From positions 1 to 19,491 of the forward strand of contig DVNA01000055.1 in NCBI GenBank assembly GCA_018714665.1: a stretch of DNA of 19,491 nucleotides. The letters run 5' to 3'. The translations under genes were made by a program, and so were the position numbers. Shown one piece after another: positions 1-8,067 of this stretch (position 1 is its first letter; each line of letters starts with the position of its first letter). The notes beneath the pieces were generated by a model. That model was not told where the DNA came from and made no database searches. It saw only the letters and a program-made list of their open reading frames with translations. This DNA is from Candidatus Gallibacteroides avistercoris (GTDB lineage Bacteria > Bacteroidota > Bacteroidia > Bacteroidales > CHK158-818).

Positions 1-2
1 AG

Positions 3-1460
3 ACATTCCCGGCTATCAATGCAGGAGTAATCCTCTCGGGCGGACAAGCCCCCGGCGGACACAACGTCATCGCAGGGTTGTTCGACGGACTCAAAAAAAT
101 GAACAAAGACTCCAAGCTGTACGGATTCCTCTTAGGCCCGGGCGGTTTGGTGGATCACAAATACATTGAACTGACAGCCGACATCATCGACGAATACCGC
201 AACACGGGCGGATTCGACATCATCGGCTCAGGACGTACCAAACTCGAAACCAAAGAACAATTCGACAAAGGGTTGCAGATACTGAACCAGCTTAACATCA
301 AAGCGCTGGTTATCATCGGCGGCGACGACTCCAACACCAACGCCTGCGTATTGGCCGAATACTACAAAGCCATCAACGCCGGTATCCAGGTAATCGGCTG
401 TCCCAAGACCATCGACGGCGACCTGAAAAACGAAATGATCGAAACCTCTTTCGGATTCGACACCGCCTGCAAAGTATATTCAGAAGTCATCGGCAACATC
501 CAGCGCGACTGCAACTCCGCCAAGAAATACTGGCACTTCATCAAACTGATGGGACGTTCTGCCTCGCACATCGCCCTGGAATGTGCCCTGCAAACCCAAC
601 CCAACATCGCCATCATCTCCGAAGAGGTAGAGGCCAAACAGATGACCCTGGACGACGTAGTCAACTACATCGCCGGCATCGTAGCTGCCCGTGCTGCCGA
701 AGGCAACAACTTCGGGACCGTATTGATACCCGAAGGGTTGATCGAATTCATCCCGGCCATGAAAAAACTGATAGCCGAGCTGAATGACTTCCTGGCCCAC
801 AACGCCGAAGCATTTGCCCAGGTAGAAAAAGCCGAACAGATCAACTACATCGCCAAGAACCTCTCCGCCGAAAACGCAGCCGTATATACCAGCCTGCCCG
901 AAGGCGTAGCCCGTCAGCTGAGCCTGGACCGCGACCCGCACGGAAACGTACAGGTATCCCTCATCGAAACCGAAAAACTGTTGGGCGAAATGGTAGGCCG
1001 CCGTTTGGCAGAGATGAAAAAAGCCGGCCAATACAACGGCAAGTTCTCTACCCAATACCACTTCTTCGGCTACGAAGGACGTTGCGCCGCCCCCTCCAAC
1101 TTCGACGCAGACTACTGCTACTCGTTGGGCTATACCGCAGCCATGTTGATAGGCGAAGGCAAAACCGGATATATGTCATCCGTACGCAACACCACCCAAC
1201 CCGCAGAAGAGTGGATTGCCGGTGGCGTACCCGTAACCATGATGATGAACATGGAACGCCGCCACGGAGAGATGAAACCCGTTATCCAGAAAGCATTGGT
1301 AAAACTAGACGGAACACCGTTCAAGACCCTTGCCGCCGCTCGCGAACAATGGGCCAAAGAGACCTGCTACATATATCCCGGACCGATCCAATACTTCGGC
1401 CCGACGGAAGTGTGCGACCAGACAACCGTAACACTCCAACTGGAACAAAACGGAAAATAA
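3..1460 (+). CDS. pfp: Pyrophosphate--fructose-6-phosphate 1-phosphotransferase, 5'-truncated by window edge
   Basis: This enzyme phosphorylates fructose 6-phosphate with pyrophosphate instead of ATP, reversibly, in cytoplasmic glycolysis and gluconeogenesis. The reading frame is open from base 3 with no start, and it begins inside the first conserved loop (LSGGQAPGGHN), so the N-terminus lies outside the window. About 485 residues are visible; the long bacterial/plant type is usually about 550. Counting from base 3, GGDDSN lies at about 106-111 and PKTIDGD at about 134-140. The second Asp of GGDD and the Lys of PKT are the two residues that mark pyrophosphate-dependent enzymes, where ATP-dependent ones carry Gly at both. 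MGRSASH and a YEGR segment further fit the family. The gene ends at TAA and is followed after 26 bases by a strong terminator, so it is probably the last gene of its transcript. The identification is secure. Confidence 0.95.
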   Translation, partial: TFPAINAGVILSGGQAPGGHNVIAGLFDGLKKMNKDSKLYGFLLGPGGLVDHKYIELTADIIDEYRNTGGFDIIGSGRTKLETKEQFDKGLQILNQLNIKALVIIGGDDSNTNACVLAEYYKAINAGIQVIGCPKTIDGDLKNEMIETSFGFDTACKVYSEVIGNIQRDCNSAKKYWHFIKLMGRSASHIALECALQTQPNIAIISEEVEAKQMTLDDVVNYIAGIVAARAAEGNNFGTVLIPEGLIEFIPAMKKLIAELNDFLAHNAEAFAQVEKAEQINYIAKNLSAENAAVYTSLPEGVARQLSLDRDPHGNVQVSLIETEKLLGEMVGRRLAEMKKAGQYNGKFSTQYHFFGYEGRCAAPSNFDADYCYSLGYTAAMLIGEGKTGYMSSVRNTTQPAEEWIAGGVPVTMMMNMERRHGEMKPVIQKALVKLDGTPFKTLAAAREQWAKETCYIYPGPIQYFGPTEVCDQTTVTLQLEQNGK

Positions 1461-1486
1461 TCGAACAGAACAAAAATGCTACAACC

Positions 1487-1519
1487 AATCCGCCGGCAGG
1501 AGACTGTCGGCGGATTTTT
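1487..1519 (+). terminator. Rho-independent terminator of pfp
   Basis: A 13-bp stem (1487-1499 with 1504-1516, one G-U pair) is capped by the tetraloop GAGA and followed by a run of T (1515-1519). It sits 26 bases after the pfp stop codon. Confidence 0.9.
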
Positions 1520-1573
1520 CCATCTGACACAGCACAAAACCCAGAGCCTCGCTTTCCCAACACCCTTCCAACC

Positions 1574-2413
1574 ATGACAGCGCACCGCAACTCACCCCTT
1601 CCAAAAGGGAAACCCCGTTCTCGCAAAAAAGCGCAGACAAACCCTCCCAAGAGAAGAAAAAAGAAGAGAAAAACCCTCATCGCTCTGACGGCCATCATAC
1701 TCCTTATCGGAAGTTATCTCTACCTGTGCCAACAAACTTCAAAATACCAGGTATCCGACTACCGCAAAAAACTACCCGACGGCTATACCATACACGGACT
1801 GGACATCTCCCACCACCAGGGCGACATCAACTGGGAAGTCCTGACCCAGTCACAAGAAAACCAGCCCCCCATCCGGTTCATATTCATCAAGGCCACCGAA
1901 GGAGGCGACCTGCTCGACACTCGGTTCCACACCAATTTCACCCAGGCCAAACAAAAAGGATTCACCTGCGGAGCCTACCATTTCTACAACCCACAGACAT
2001 CGCCCGGACGCCAAGCCGCCTTTTTCATCCAGAACGTAACCCTCTCCACCGGCGACCTACCTCCTGTACTCGACATCGAAAAGAGAGGCAACAAACCCTT
2101 GTCTACCTTCCAGCACGAAATTCTCACCTGGCTTCAAAAAGTAGAAAAACACTATCAGACCAAACCCATCATCTACACCTCCTACCGTTTCAAGGAGAGC
2201 TACCTGAACGACAGCATATTCAATACCTATCCCTTCTGGATAGCCCACTATTACGTCGAACAAGTCAGCTACCCCCACCAATGGCACTTTTGGCAACACA
2301 CCGACAACGCCACCATTCCGGGCGTACAGAGCCTGGTCGATCTAAACGTTTTCAACGGCACCGAGAGCCAGTTCCAAGAGATGACCATACAAAAAGAGAG
2401 GCCCACGACTTAA
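1574..2413 (+). CDS. Glycoside hydrolase family 25 lysozyme, membrane-anchored
   Basis: This is a muramidase-type hydrolase expected to cut the N-acetylmuramic acid to N-acetylglucosamine bond of peptidoglycan. From ATG 1574 the product is 279 residues: a very basic N-terminal segment (1-33), one hydrophobic helix (about 34-52), then the GH25 barrel. Visible family motifs are GLDISHHQG (Asp77), IKATEGG, GAYHFY, VLDIE (Asp167, Glu169), IIYTSYRF, FWIAHY and WHFWQHT. Asp77, Asp167 and Glu169 are the expected active-site acids. The basic residues before the helix suggest the N-terminus stays in the cytoplasm and the enzyme faces the periplasm; the helix could instead be an uncleaved or poorly cleaved signal. 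The frame is open further upstream, but that part overlaps pfp and its terminator, so ATG 1574 is the sensible start. No clear promoter was seen ahead of it. Similar GH25 enzymes occur in phages, but no phage genes are nearby. Confidence 0.9.
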   Translation: MTAHRNSPLPKGKPRSRKKAQTNPPKRRKKKRKTLIALTAIILLIGSYLYLCQQTSKYQVSDYRKKLPDGYTIHGLDISHHQGDINWEVLTQSQENQPPIRFIFIKATEGGDLLDTRFHTNFTQAKQKGFTCGAYHFYNPQTSPGRQAAFFIQNVTLSTGDLPPVLDIEKRGNKPLSTFQHEILTWLQKVEKHYQTKPIIYTSYRFKESYLNDSIFNTYPFWIAHYYVEQVSYPHQWHFWQHTDNATIPGVQSLVDLNVFNGTESQFQEMTIQKERPTT

Positions 2414-2464
2414 ACGGACAAACAAGAACAGCAAACAAAAAAAATAAAAATTTGCAATCTCCAC

Positions 2465-2495
2465 TTTGCAAAACAACCATTCTTTTATATCTTTG
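2465..2495 (+). promoter_or_regulatory. Bacteroidota-type promoter for the AAA ATPase gene
   Basis: TTTG (2465-2468), 19 bases, then TATCTTTG (2488-2495) matches the Bacteroidota -33/-7 pattern TTTG-N19-21-TAnnTTTG exactly. It lies upstream of the GTG at 2520 and argues that this GTG, not the TTG at 2466, is the translation start. Confidence 0.7.
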
Positions 2496-2519
2496 CTCCC
2501 CAAAATCAAGATAGAAGCA

Positions 2520-3698
2520 GTGGAGTCTTTTTTCAGGACACATAAATACTTGGTAGAGCACACCAACTCGCCCGTAAAACGGGAGTTGATGCAAGAGATC
2601 GACTGGAACCGGCGACTCATCGGCATCAAAGGTACCCGGGGCGTGGGCAAAACCACCTTCCTGCTCGAATATGCCAAAGAAAACTTCGGGACAGACCGGT
2701 CGTGCCTCTACATCAACCTGAACAACCTCTATTTCACCCAATGCACCCTGCACGATTTTGCCGCCAAATTCCATGCACAAGGAGGCAAGACCCTGCTGGT
2801 GGACCAAGTGTTCAAATATCCGGACTGGTCGGCCGAGCTGCGACGCTGCTACGACAACCTCCCGGAATTGAAAATCGTATTCACCGGATCGTCGGTCATG
2901 CGACTGAAAGAAGAAAATCCCTTCTTGTCGGGCATTGTCGATTCATATTATTTGCGAGGCTTCTCTTTCCGGGAATTTTTAAACCTGATGGCCGGTACCC
3001 GTTTCCCCTCCATCAAGCTACCCGACATATTGAGCCACCACACCTCCATTGCCCGGGAGATATGCAGCAAGACAAATCCATTCGACTATTTCAAAGACTA
3101 TCTCCATCACGGTTTTTATCCCTTTTTCCTGGAAAAACGAAACTTCTCGGAGAACCTGATCAAGACCATGAACATGATGCTCGAAGTAGATATTCTCTTT
3201 CTCAAACAAATAGAACTGACCTACCTGCCCAAAGTGCGGAAGCTGCTCTACCTGCTGGCACAAACCGCGCCCAGCACCCCCAACATCAGCCAGCTCAGCC
3301 AAGAGATATGCACCTCGCGGGCAACGGTAGTCAACTACATCAAATACCTCAAAGACGCCCGGCTCATCAATATGCTGTACCCGGTAGGCGATTCATTCCC
3401 CAAAAAACCGGCCAAAGTATATATGCACAACACCAACCTGATGTATCCCGTCAGTTTAGGAAACGTAGATGAACAAGCCGTCCGCGAGACATTCTTTTAC
3501 AACACGCTATACAAAGACAACCGATTAAATACAGGAAACAAAAAAAGCACCTTCACCGTAAACGAAACCCTGAACTTCAAGGTAGAAGCCGAACCGGTGA
3601 AAAAACGGCTGCGTCCCGACGTATATTACGCCGTCGATCGCCTGCAAGAGGGCTCCGGAAACCAGATACCGCTCTGGCTCTTCGGATTTCTGTACTAA
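2520..3698 (+). CDS. AAA-type ATPase of the DUF4143 family with altered Walker B
   Basis: The product is 392 residues from GTG 2520. The frame also allows TTG 2466, but that codon falls inside the predicted promoter. Residues 38-46 are a Walker A loop (GTRGVGKTT). Residues 92-101 read LLVDQVFKYP where most relatives I recall have DE(I/V)HKYP, so the catalytic Glu position is Gln96. FTGSSVMRL follows as the sensor region. A winged-helix-like part (NISQLSQEICTSRATVVNYI) leads to a C-terminal region that normally holds a DUF4143 nuclease-like fold. The ending NQIPLWLFGFLY is typical of Bacteroidota members, but the FEVGGKNK-type motif usually before it is not recognisable. These ATPases are common single genes in gut Bacteroidales with no agreed role; some are suspected to bind DNA. 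It is flanked by unrelated genes. Confidence 0.85.
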   Translation: MESFFRTHKYLVEHTNSPVKRELMQEIDWNRRLIGIKGTRGVGKTTFLLEYAKENFGTDRSCLYINLNNLYFTQCTLHDFAAKFHAQGGKTLLVDQVFKYPDWSAELRRCYDNLPELKIVFTGSSVMRLKEENPFLSGIVDSYYLRGFSFREFLNLMAGTRFPSIKLPDILSHHTSIAREICSKTNPFDYFKDYLHHGFYPFFLEKRNFSENLIKTMNMMLEVDILFLKQIELTYLPKVRKLLYLLAQTAPSTPNISQLSQEICTSRATVVNYIKYLKDARLINMLYPVGDSFPKKPAKVYMHNTNLMYPVSLGNVDEQAVRETFFYNTLYKDNRLNTGNKKSTFTVNETLNFKVEAEPVKKRLRPDVYYAVDRLQEGSGNQIPLWLFGFLY

Positions 3699-3757
3699 AA
3701 CCGGCACGTAAAACTTTAAAACAAAGAAATTCAAGATGAAATAAGCGCGATTCGATA

Positions 3758-3773
3758 TATATTTGTATTTTTG
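3758..3773 (+). promoter_or_regulatory. Possible -7 elements for the DUF4870 gene
   Basis: Two overlapping-phase matches to TAnnTTTG lie side by side: TATATTTG (3758-3765) and TATTTTTG (3766-3773), about 80-95 bases before the ATG at 3853. No good TTTG -33 element stands 19-21 bases upstream of either, so this is a weaker call than the one at 2465. Confidence 0.4.
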
Positions 3774-3852
3774 TAAAAGGAGAAAAAGGGAACAATATCA
3801 ACTGTTTGCCTATCCGTTTATCCAAAATATCAACTCTTAAACATGTCAAGGT

Positions 3853-4314
3853 ATGAAAATCGAAAATCTGGAAAAACTGAATGAAATGAGAAAATCGGGC
3901 GCCATCAGCGAAGAAGAGTACCAGCAAATAAAAGCCAATTTGTTGGAAAGCGTCTCCCCCTCGGAAGAAGAAAACGAACTGCCCATGGGACTGAGCGCAA
4001 GCAACTACTGCTCCATCATGAACTTCATCCAGCTCTTCTTCGGTGCCGGATGGGTCATCTCCATCATCCTGTGGGTTATCGGCAAAGACAACGAACAGGT
4101 ACGTCAACAGGGTAATTACATCATCAACTGGCTTATCAGTTGCCTCTTGTACGGAATCATTGCCGCCCCGCTGATCATCTTTACTTTGGGACTGGGAGTA
4201 TTCTTCTACATCGCATTGGGTATCTGCTCGCTGCTGTTCCCGATAATCGGAGGGTTGAAATCATTAAACGGAACAGCCTGGAAATATCCCCTCTCCATAC
4301 CATTCCTCAAATAA
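3853..4314 (+). CDS. SHOCT-like / DUF4870 small membrane protein
   Basis: The product is 153 residues. The first 35 or so (LEKLNEMRKSGAISEEEYQQ) resemble a SHOCT helix-turn-helix oligomerisation segment. The rest matches the DUF4870 pattern: an opening CSIMNFIQLFFGAGW helix, the motif VRQQGNYIINW, then two closely spaced hydrophobic stretches ending in a GGLKSLNG turn. This gives about three membrane helices, so it is probably an inner-membrane protein. The function of the family is not known. It stands 52 bases before nifJ on the same strand with no terminator between, so some nifJ transcripts may start upstream of this gene. The family assignment is firm; any role is a guess. Confidence 0.85.
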   Translation: MKIENLEKLNEMRKSGAISEEEYQQIKANLLESVSPSEEENELPMGLSASNYCSIMNFIQLFFGAGWVISIILWVIGKDNEQVRQQGNYIINWLISCLLYGIIAAPLIIFTLGLGVFFYIALGICSLLFPIIGGLKSLNGTAWKYPLSIPFLK

Positions 4315-4366
4315 CAAGGCAGACAAACACGTCAATTATATATTCTTTTAAATTATAGAACAAACA

Positions 4367-7300
4367 ATGACAAAACAAAAAAAATTCTTAACTTGTGATG
4401 GTAACCAGGCCGCTGCGCACATATCCTATATGTTCTCAGAAGTAGCCGCCATCTACCCCATCACCCCGTCATCTACCATGGCAGAATATGTAGATGAATG
4501 GGCCGCCGCAGGACGTAAAAACATCTTCGGCGAAACCGTCATGGTACAAGAAATGCAATCGGAAGCCGGTGCCGCCGGCGCCGTACACGGCTCTTTGCAG
4601 GCAGGAGCGTTGACAACCACCTATACCGCTTCGCAAGGGCTGTTGCTGATGATACCAAATATGTACAAAATTGCCGGAGAGCTGCTCCCGTGCGTATTCC
4701 ATGTATCGGCCCGTACCCTGGCCTCACACTCCCTTTGTATCTTCGGCGACCACCAGGATGTCATGTCTTGCCGCCAGACCGGATTTGCCATGTTGGCCGA
4801 AGGGTCTGTACAAGAAGTAATGGATTTGGCCGGTGTAGCACACCTCTCCACCATCAAATCGCGCGTACCGTTCCTGAACTTCTTCGACGGATTCCGTACC
4901 TCTCACGAAATCCAGAAAATCGAAATGCTCGAAAACGACGACCTGGCTCCGCTGATTGACCAGAAAGCCCTGCAAGAGTTCCGTGACCGCGCATTGAATC
5001 CGGAAAAACCGATCGCCCGCGGGATGGCAGAAAACCCCGACACCTTCTTCCAACACAGAGAAGCGTGCAACCCTTACTACGAAGCCGTACCGGAAGTAGT
5101 AGAAGAGTACATGAAAGAAATCTCCAAAATCACCGGACGTCAATACGGACTGTTCAACTACTACGGAGCCGCTGACGCTGACCGCGTCATCATCGCCATG
5201 GGTTCGGTAACCGAAGCCATCCGCGAAACCATCGACTACCTGAACGCCAAAGGCGAAAAAGTAGGGTTGGTAGCCGTACACCTGTACCGTCCCTTCTCTG
5301 CCAAACATTTCCTGGCAGCCGTTCCCAAAACGGCCAAACGCATCGCCGTTCTGGATCGTACCAAAGAACCGGGTGCCAACGGCGAACCGTTGTACCTCGA
5401 CGTAAAAGATTGCTTCTACGGACAGGAAAACGCCCCGCTGGTTATCGGCGGCCGTTACGGACTGGGCTCCAAAGACACCACACCCGCCCAAATTCTGGCC
5501 GTATATGAAAACCTGGCCATGAACACCCCGAAAGACCACTTCACCATCGGTATCGTCGATGATGTAACCTTCACATCACTGCCCCAGAAAGAAGAGATAG
5601 CACTGGGCGGCGACGGGATGTTTGAAGCCAAATTCTACGGATTAGGAGCAGACGGAACCGTAGGTGCCAACAAGAACTCGGTAAAAATCATCGGCGACAA
5701 CACCGACAAACACTGCCAGGCATACTTCTCCTACGACTCCAAGAAATCTGGAGGGTTCACCTGTTCGCACCTGCGTTTCGGCGACACTCCCATCCGCTCT
5801 ACCTACCTGGTCAATACGCCCAACTTCGTAGCCTGCCACGTACAAGCCTACCTGCGTATGTACGACGTAACCCGCGGATTGCGTGAAAACGGAACCTTCC
5901 TGCTCAACACCATCTGGAACGAAGAAGAGTTGGCCAAACACCTGCCCAACAAAGTAAAACGCTACTTCGCTCAGAAAAACATCTCGGTATATTACATCAA
6001 TGCTACCCAGATAGCCCAGGAAATCGGGTTGGGCAACCGTACCAACACCATCTTGCAATCGGCCTTCTTCCGCATTACCCAGGTAATCCCGGTTGATCTG
6101 GCCATTGAACAGATGAAGAAATTCATCGTAAAATCTTACGGCAAAAAAGGAGAAGACGTTGTCAACAAGAACTACGCTGCCGTAGATCGCGGAGGCGAAT
6201 ACAAACAATTAACCGTAGATCCGGCTTGGGCCAACCTCCCGGACGAAGCCTCCACGGCTACGCCGGCTCCCGAATTTATCGAAAACGTCGTACGCGTAAT
6301 CAACGCACAAGACGGAGACCTGCTGCCCGTATCTACCTTTGCCGACATTGCCGACGGATCTTGGGAACAAGGTACGGCCAAATATGAAAAACGCGGTGTA
6401 GCTGCTTTCGTTCCGGTTTGGGAATCCGCCAACTGTATCCAATGTAACAAATGTGCCTACGTTTGTCCCCACGCCTGCATCCGTCCCTTCGTACTCGACG
6501 AAGAAGAACAGAAAGGCGCCGACTTCGCTACCATCAAAGCCGTGGGCAAACAGTTTGCCGGCATGACATTCCGTATGCAGGTAGATGTACTCGACTGTCT
6601 GGGTTGCGGCAACTGCGTAGACGTTTGTCCGGGCAACAAACAGGGCAAAGCCCTCTCCATGGTACCGCTGGAAGGACAACTTCCGGAACAGGCCAACTGG
6701 GATTACTGCGTGGCAAACGTAAAATCAAAACAACATCTGGTGGACATCAAAGCCAACGTCAAGAACTCACAGTTCGCCACCCCGTTGTTTGAATTCTCCG
6801 GTGCTTGCTCAGGTTGCGGCGAAACACCGTACGTAAAACTGATTTCACAACTCTTCGGCGATCGTCAGATGGTATCCAACGCCACCGGATGTTCATCCAT
6901 CTACTCCGGTTCCGTACCTTCTACCCCGTACACCACTAACGAAAAAGGGCACGGGGTTGCATGGGCCAACTCGCTGTTCGAAGACTTTGCCGAATTCGGT
7001 TTCGGTATGACTCTGGCTGTGGACAAAATGCGTATGCGCATCGAAAAACTGATGAACCAGGCTATCGAAAGCGACAGCTGTCCCGAAGAGACCAAAGCCC
7101 TGTTCAAGGAATGGATTGCCGACAAAGACGATACCGCACGCTCTATCGAGCTCGAAGCCAAAATCACCCCGATTGTAACGGCTGCTGCCGACAAATGCGA
7201 AATCTGCAAAGAGATCGCTTCGTTGAGCAAATTCCTGATCAAAAAATCCCAATGGATTATCGGTGGCGACGGTGCATCGTACGACATCGGCTTCGGCGGA

Positions 7301-7915
7301 TTGGACCACGTTCTGGCATCCGGCAAGAATGTCAACATCCTGGTTCTCGATACCGAAGTTTACTCCAACACCGGAGGACAGGCCTCCAAAGCCACTCCGC
7401 TGGGAGCCATCGCCAAATTTGCCGCAGCCGGTAAACGCGTCCGTAAAAAAGACCTCGGTTTGATTGCCTCCACCTACGGATACGTCTATGCCGCACAAGT
7501 AGCCATGGGAGCAGACCAGGCTCAAACGCTGAAAGCTATCCGCGAAGCAGAAGCCTACAACGGTCCCTCTATCATCATCGCTTATGCCCCCTGTATCAAC
7601 CACGGGCTTAAAAAAGGCATGGGCAAAGCACAGGCCGAAGAAGCAGCTGCCGTTGAATGTGGATACTGGCACTTGTGGCGTTACAACCCCGAACTGGAAA
7701 AAGAGGGCAAGAACCCCTTCACGCTCGACTCCAAAGAGCCGCAATGGGATAAGTTCAAAGATTTCCTGAAAGGCGAAGTTCGCTACGCATCAGTCATGAA
7801 ACAGTATCCGTCCGAAGCCGAAGAGCTGTTCCAAGCCGCCCAGGACAACGCTTTGTGGAGATACAACAACTACAAACGTCTGGCCAAACAACAATGGGGC
7901 GTTGATGCCGAATAA
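4367..7915 (+). CDS. nifJ: Pyruvate:ferredoxin (flavodoxin) oxidoreductase
   Basis: This cytoplasmic enzyme oxidises pyruvate to acetyl-CoA and CO2 and passes electrons to ferredoxin or flavodoxin, feeding fermentation in anaerobes. At 1182 residues it has the usual length of the single-chain form. In order: domain I with YPITPSS (30-36); transketolase-like domain II; the gamma domain; a ferredoxin-like domain with two 4Fe-4S motifs (Cys690/693/696/700 and Cys744/747/750/754); and the thiamine diphosphate domain with GDGAS (from about 967) and YSNTGGQ. Cys814, Cys817, Cys842 and Cys1076 fit the ligands of the cluster nearest the thiamine diphosphate. All clusters appear intact. The start ATG 4367 gives the standard N-terminus. 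A terminator follows 25 bases after the stop. I could not assign a promoter in the 52-base gap upstream. Codon use is strongly biased, as expected for a highly expressed gene. Confidence 0.97.
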   Translation: MTKQKKFLTCDGNQAAAHISYMFSEVAAIYPITPSSTMAEYVDEWAAAGRKNIFGETVMVQEMQSEAGAAGAVHGSLQAGALTTTYTASQGLLLMIPNMYKIAGELLPCVFHVSARTLASHSLCIFGDHQDVMSCRQTGFAMLAEGSVQEVMDLAGVAHLSTIKSRVPFLNFFDGFRTSHEIQKIEMLENDDLAPLIDQKALQEFRDRALNPEKPIARGMAENPDTFFQHREACNPYYEAVPEVVEEYMKEISKITGRQYGLFNYYGAADADRVIIAMGSVTEAIRETIDYLNAKGEKVGLVAVHLYRPFSAKHFLAAVPKTAKRIAVLDRTKEPGANGEPLYLDVKDCFYGQENAPLVIGGRYGLGSKDTTPAQILAVYENLAMNTPKDHFTIGIVDDVTFTSLPQKEEIALGGDGMFEAKFYGLGADGTVGANKNSVKIIGDNTDKHCQAYFSYDSKKSGGFTCSHLRFGDTPIRSTYLVNTPNFVACHVQAYLRMYDVTRGLRENGTFLLNTIWNEEELAKHLPNKVKRYFAQKNISVYYINATQIAQEIGLGNRTNTILQSAFFRITQVIPVDLAIEQMKKFIVKSYGKKGEDVVNKNYAAVDRGGEYKQLTVDPAWANLPDEASTATPAPEFIENVVRVINAQDGDLLPVSTFADIADGSWEQGTAKYEKRGVAAFVPVWESANCIQCNKCAYVCPHACIRPFVLDEEEQKGADFATIKAVGKQFAGMTFRMQVDVLDCLGCGNCVDVCPGNKQGKALSMVPLEGQLPEQANWDYCVANVKSKQHLVDIKANVKNSQFATPLFEFSGACSGCGETPYVKLISQLFGDRQMVSNATGCSSIYSGSVPSTPYTTNEKGHGVAWANSLFEDFAEFGFGMTLAVDKMRMRIEKLMNQAIESDSCPEETKALFKEWIADKDDTARSIELEAKITPIVTAAADKCEICKEIASLSKFLIKKSQWIIGGDGASYDIGFGGLDHVLASGKNVNILVLDTEVYSNTGGQASKATPLGAIAKFAAAGKRVRKKDLGLIASTYGYVYAAQVAMGADQAQTLKAIREAEAYNGPSIIIAYAPCINHGLKKGMGKAQAEEAAAVECGYWHLWRYNPELEKEGKNPFTLDSKEPQWDKFKDFLKGEVRYASVMKQYPSEAEELFQAAQDNALWRYNNYKRLAKQQWGVDAE

Positions 7916-7940
7916 TCATAAAAACAGCCAAAACAGATAG

Positions 7941-7975
7941 AAGGGCTGCCCGGTTGATACCGGACAGCCCTTTTT
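7941..7975 (+). terminator. Rho-independent terminator of nifJ
   Basis: A 14-bp stem with one C-A mismatch (7941-7954 with 7959-7972), loop TGAT, and a T-run through 7975. It lies between convergent genes; read on the minus strand the trailing run is only TTCTAT, so it probably serves nifJ mainly. Confidence 0.88.
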
Positions 7976-8067
7976 CTATAATTGACCGTTCCCAAACAAA
8001 TCGGCAAGAGATAAGGAGAAAAACCTCGTACCATCCCCGTAACACACAACGGGACGGCAAGAGAGGG

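Noticed and set aside
480..1061. 193-codon open frame on the minus strand inside pfp
   Set aside because: It lies antisense to a clearly conserved enzyme, has no recognisable motif and is explained by the codon bias of pfp.
1574..2413. GH25 lysozyme as a sign of a prophage
   Set aside because: No capsid, tail, holin or integrase genes are near, and the neighbours are chromosomal metabolic genes.
6893..7744. 283-codon minus-strand open frame inside nifJ
   Set aside because: Antisense shadow of a highly biased gene; the low-complexity Gly/Val/Phe-rich translation is typical of such shadows.
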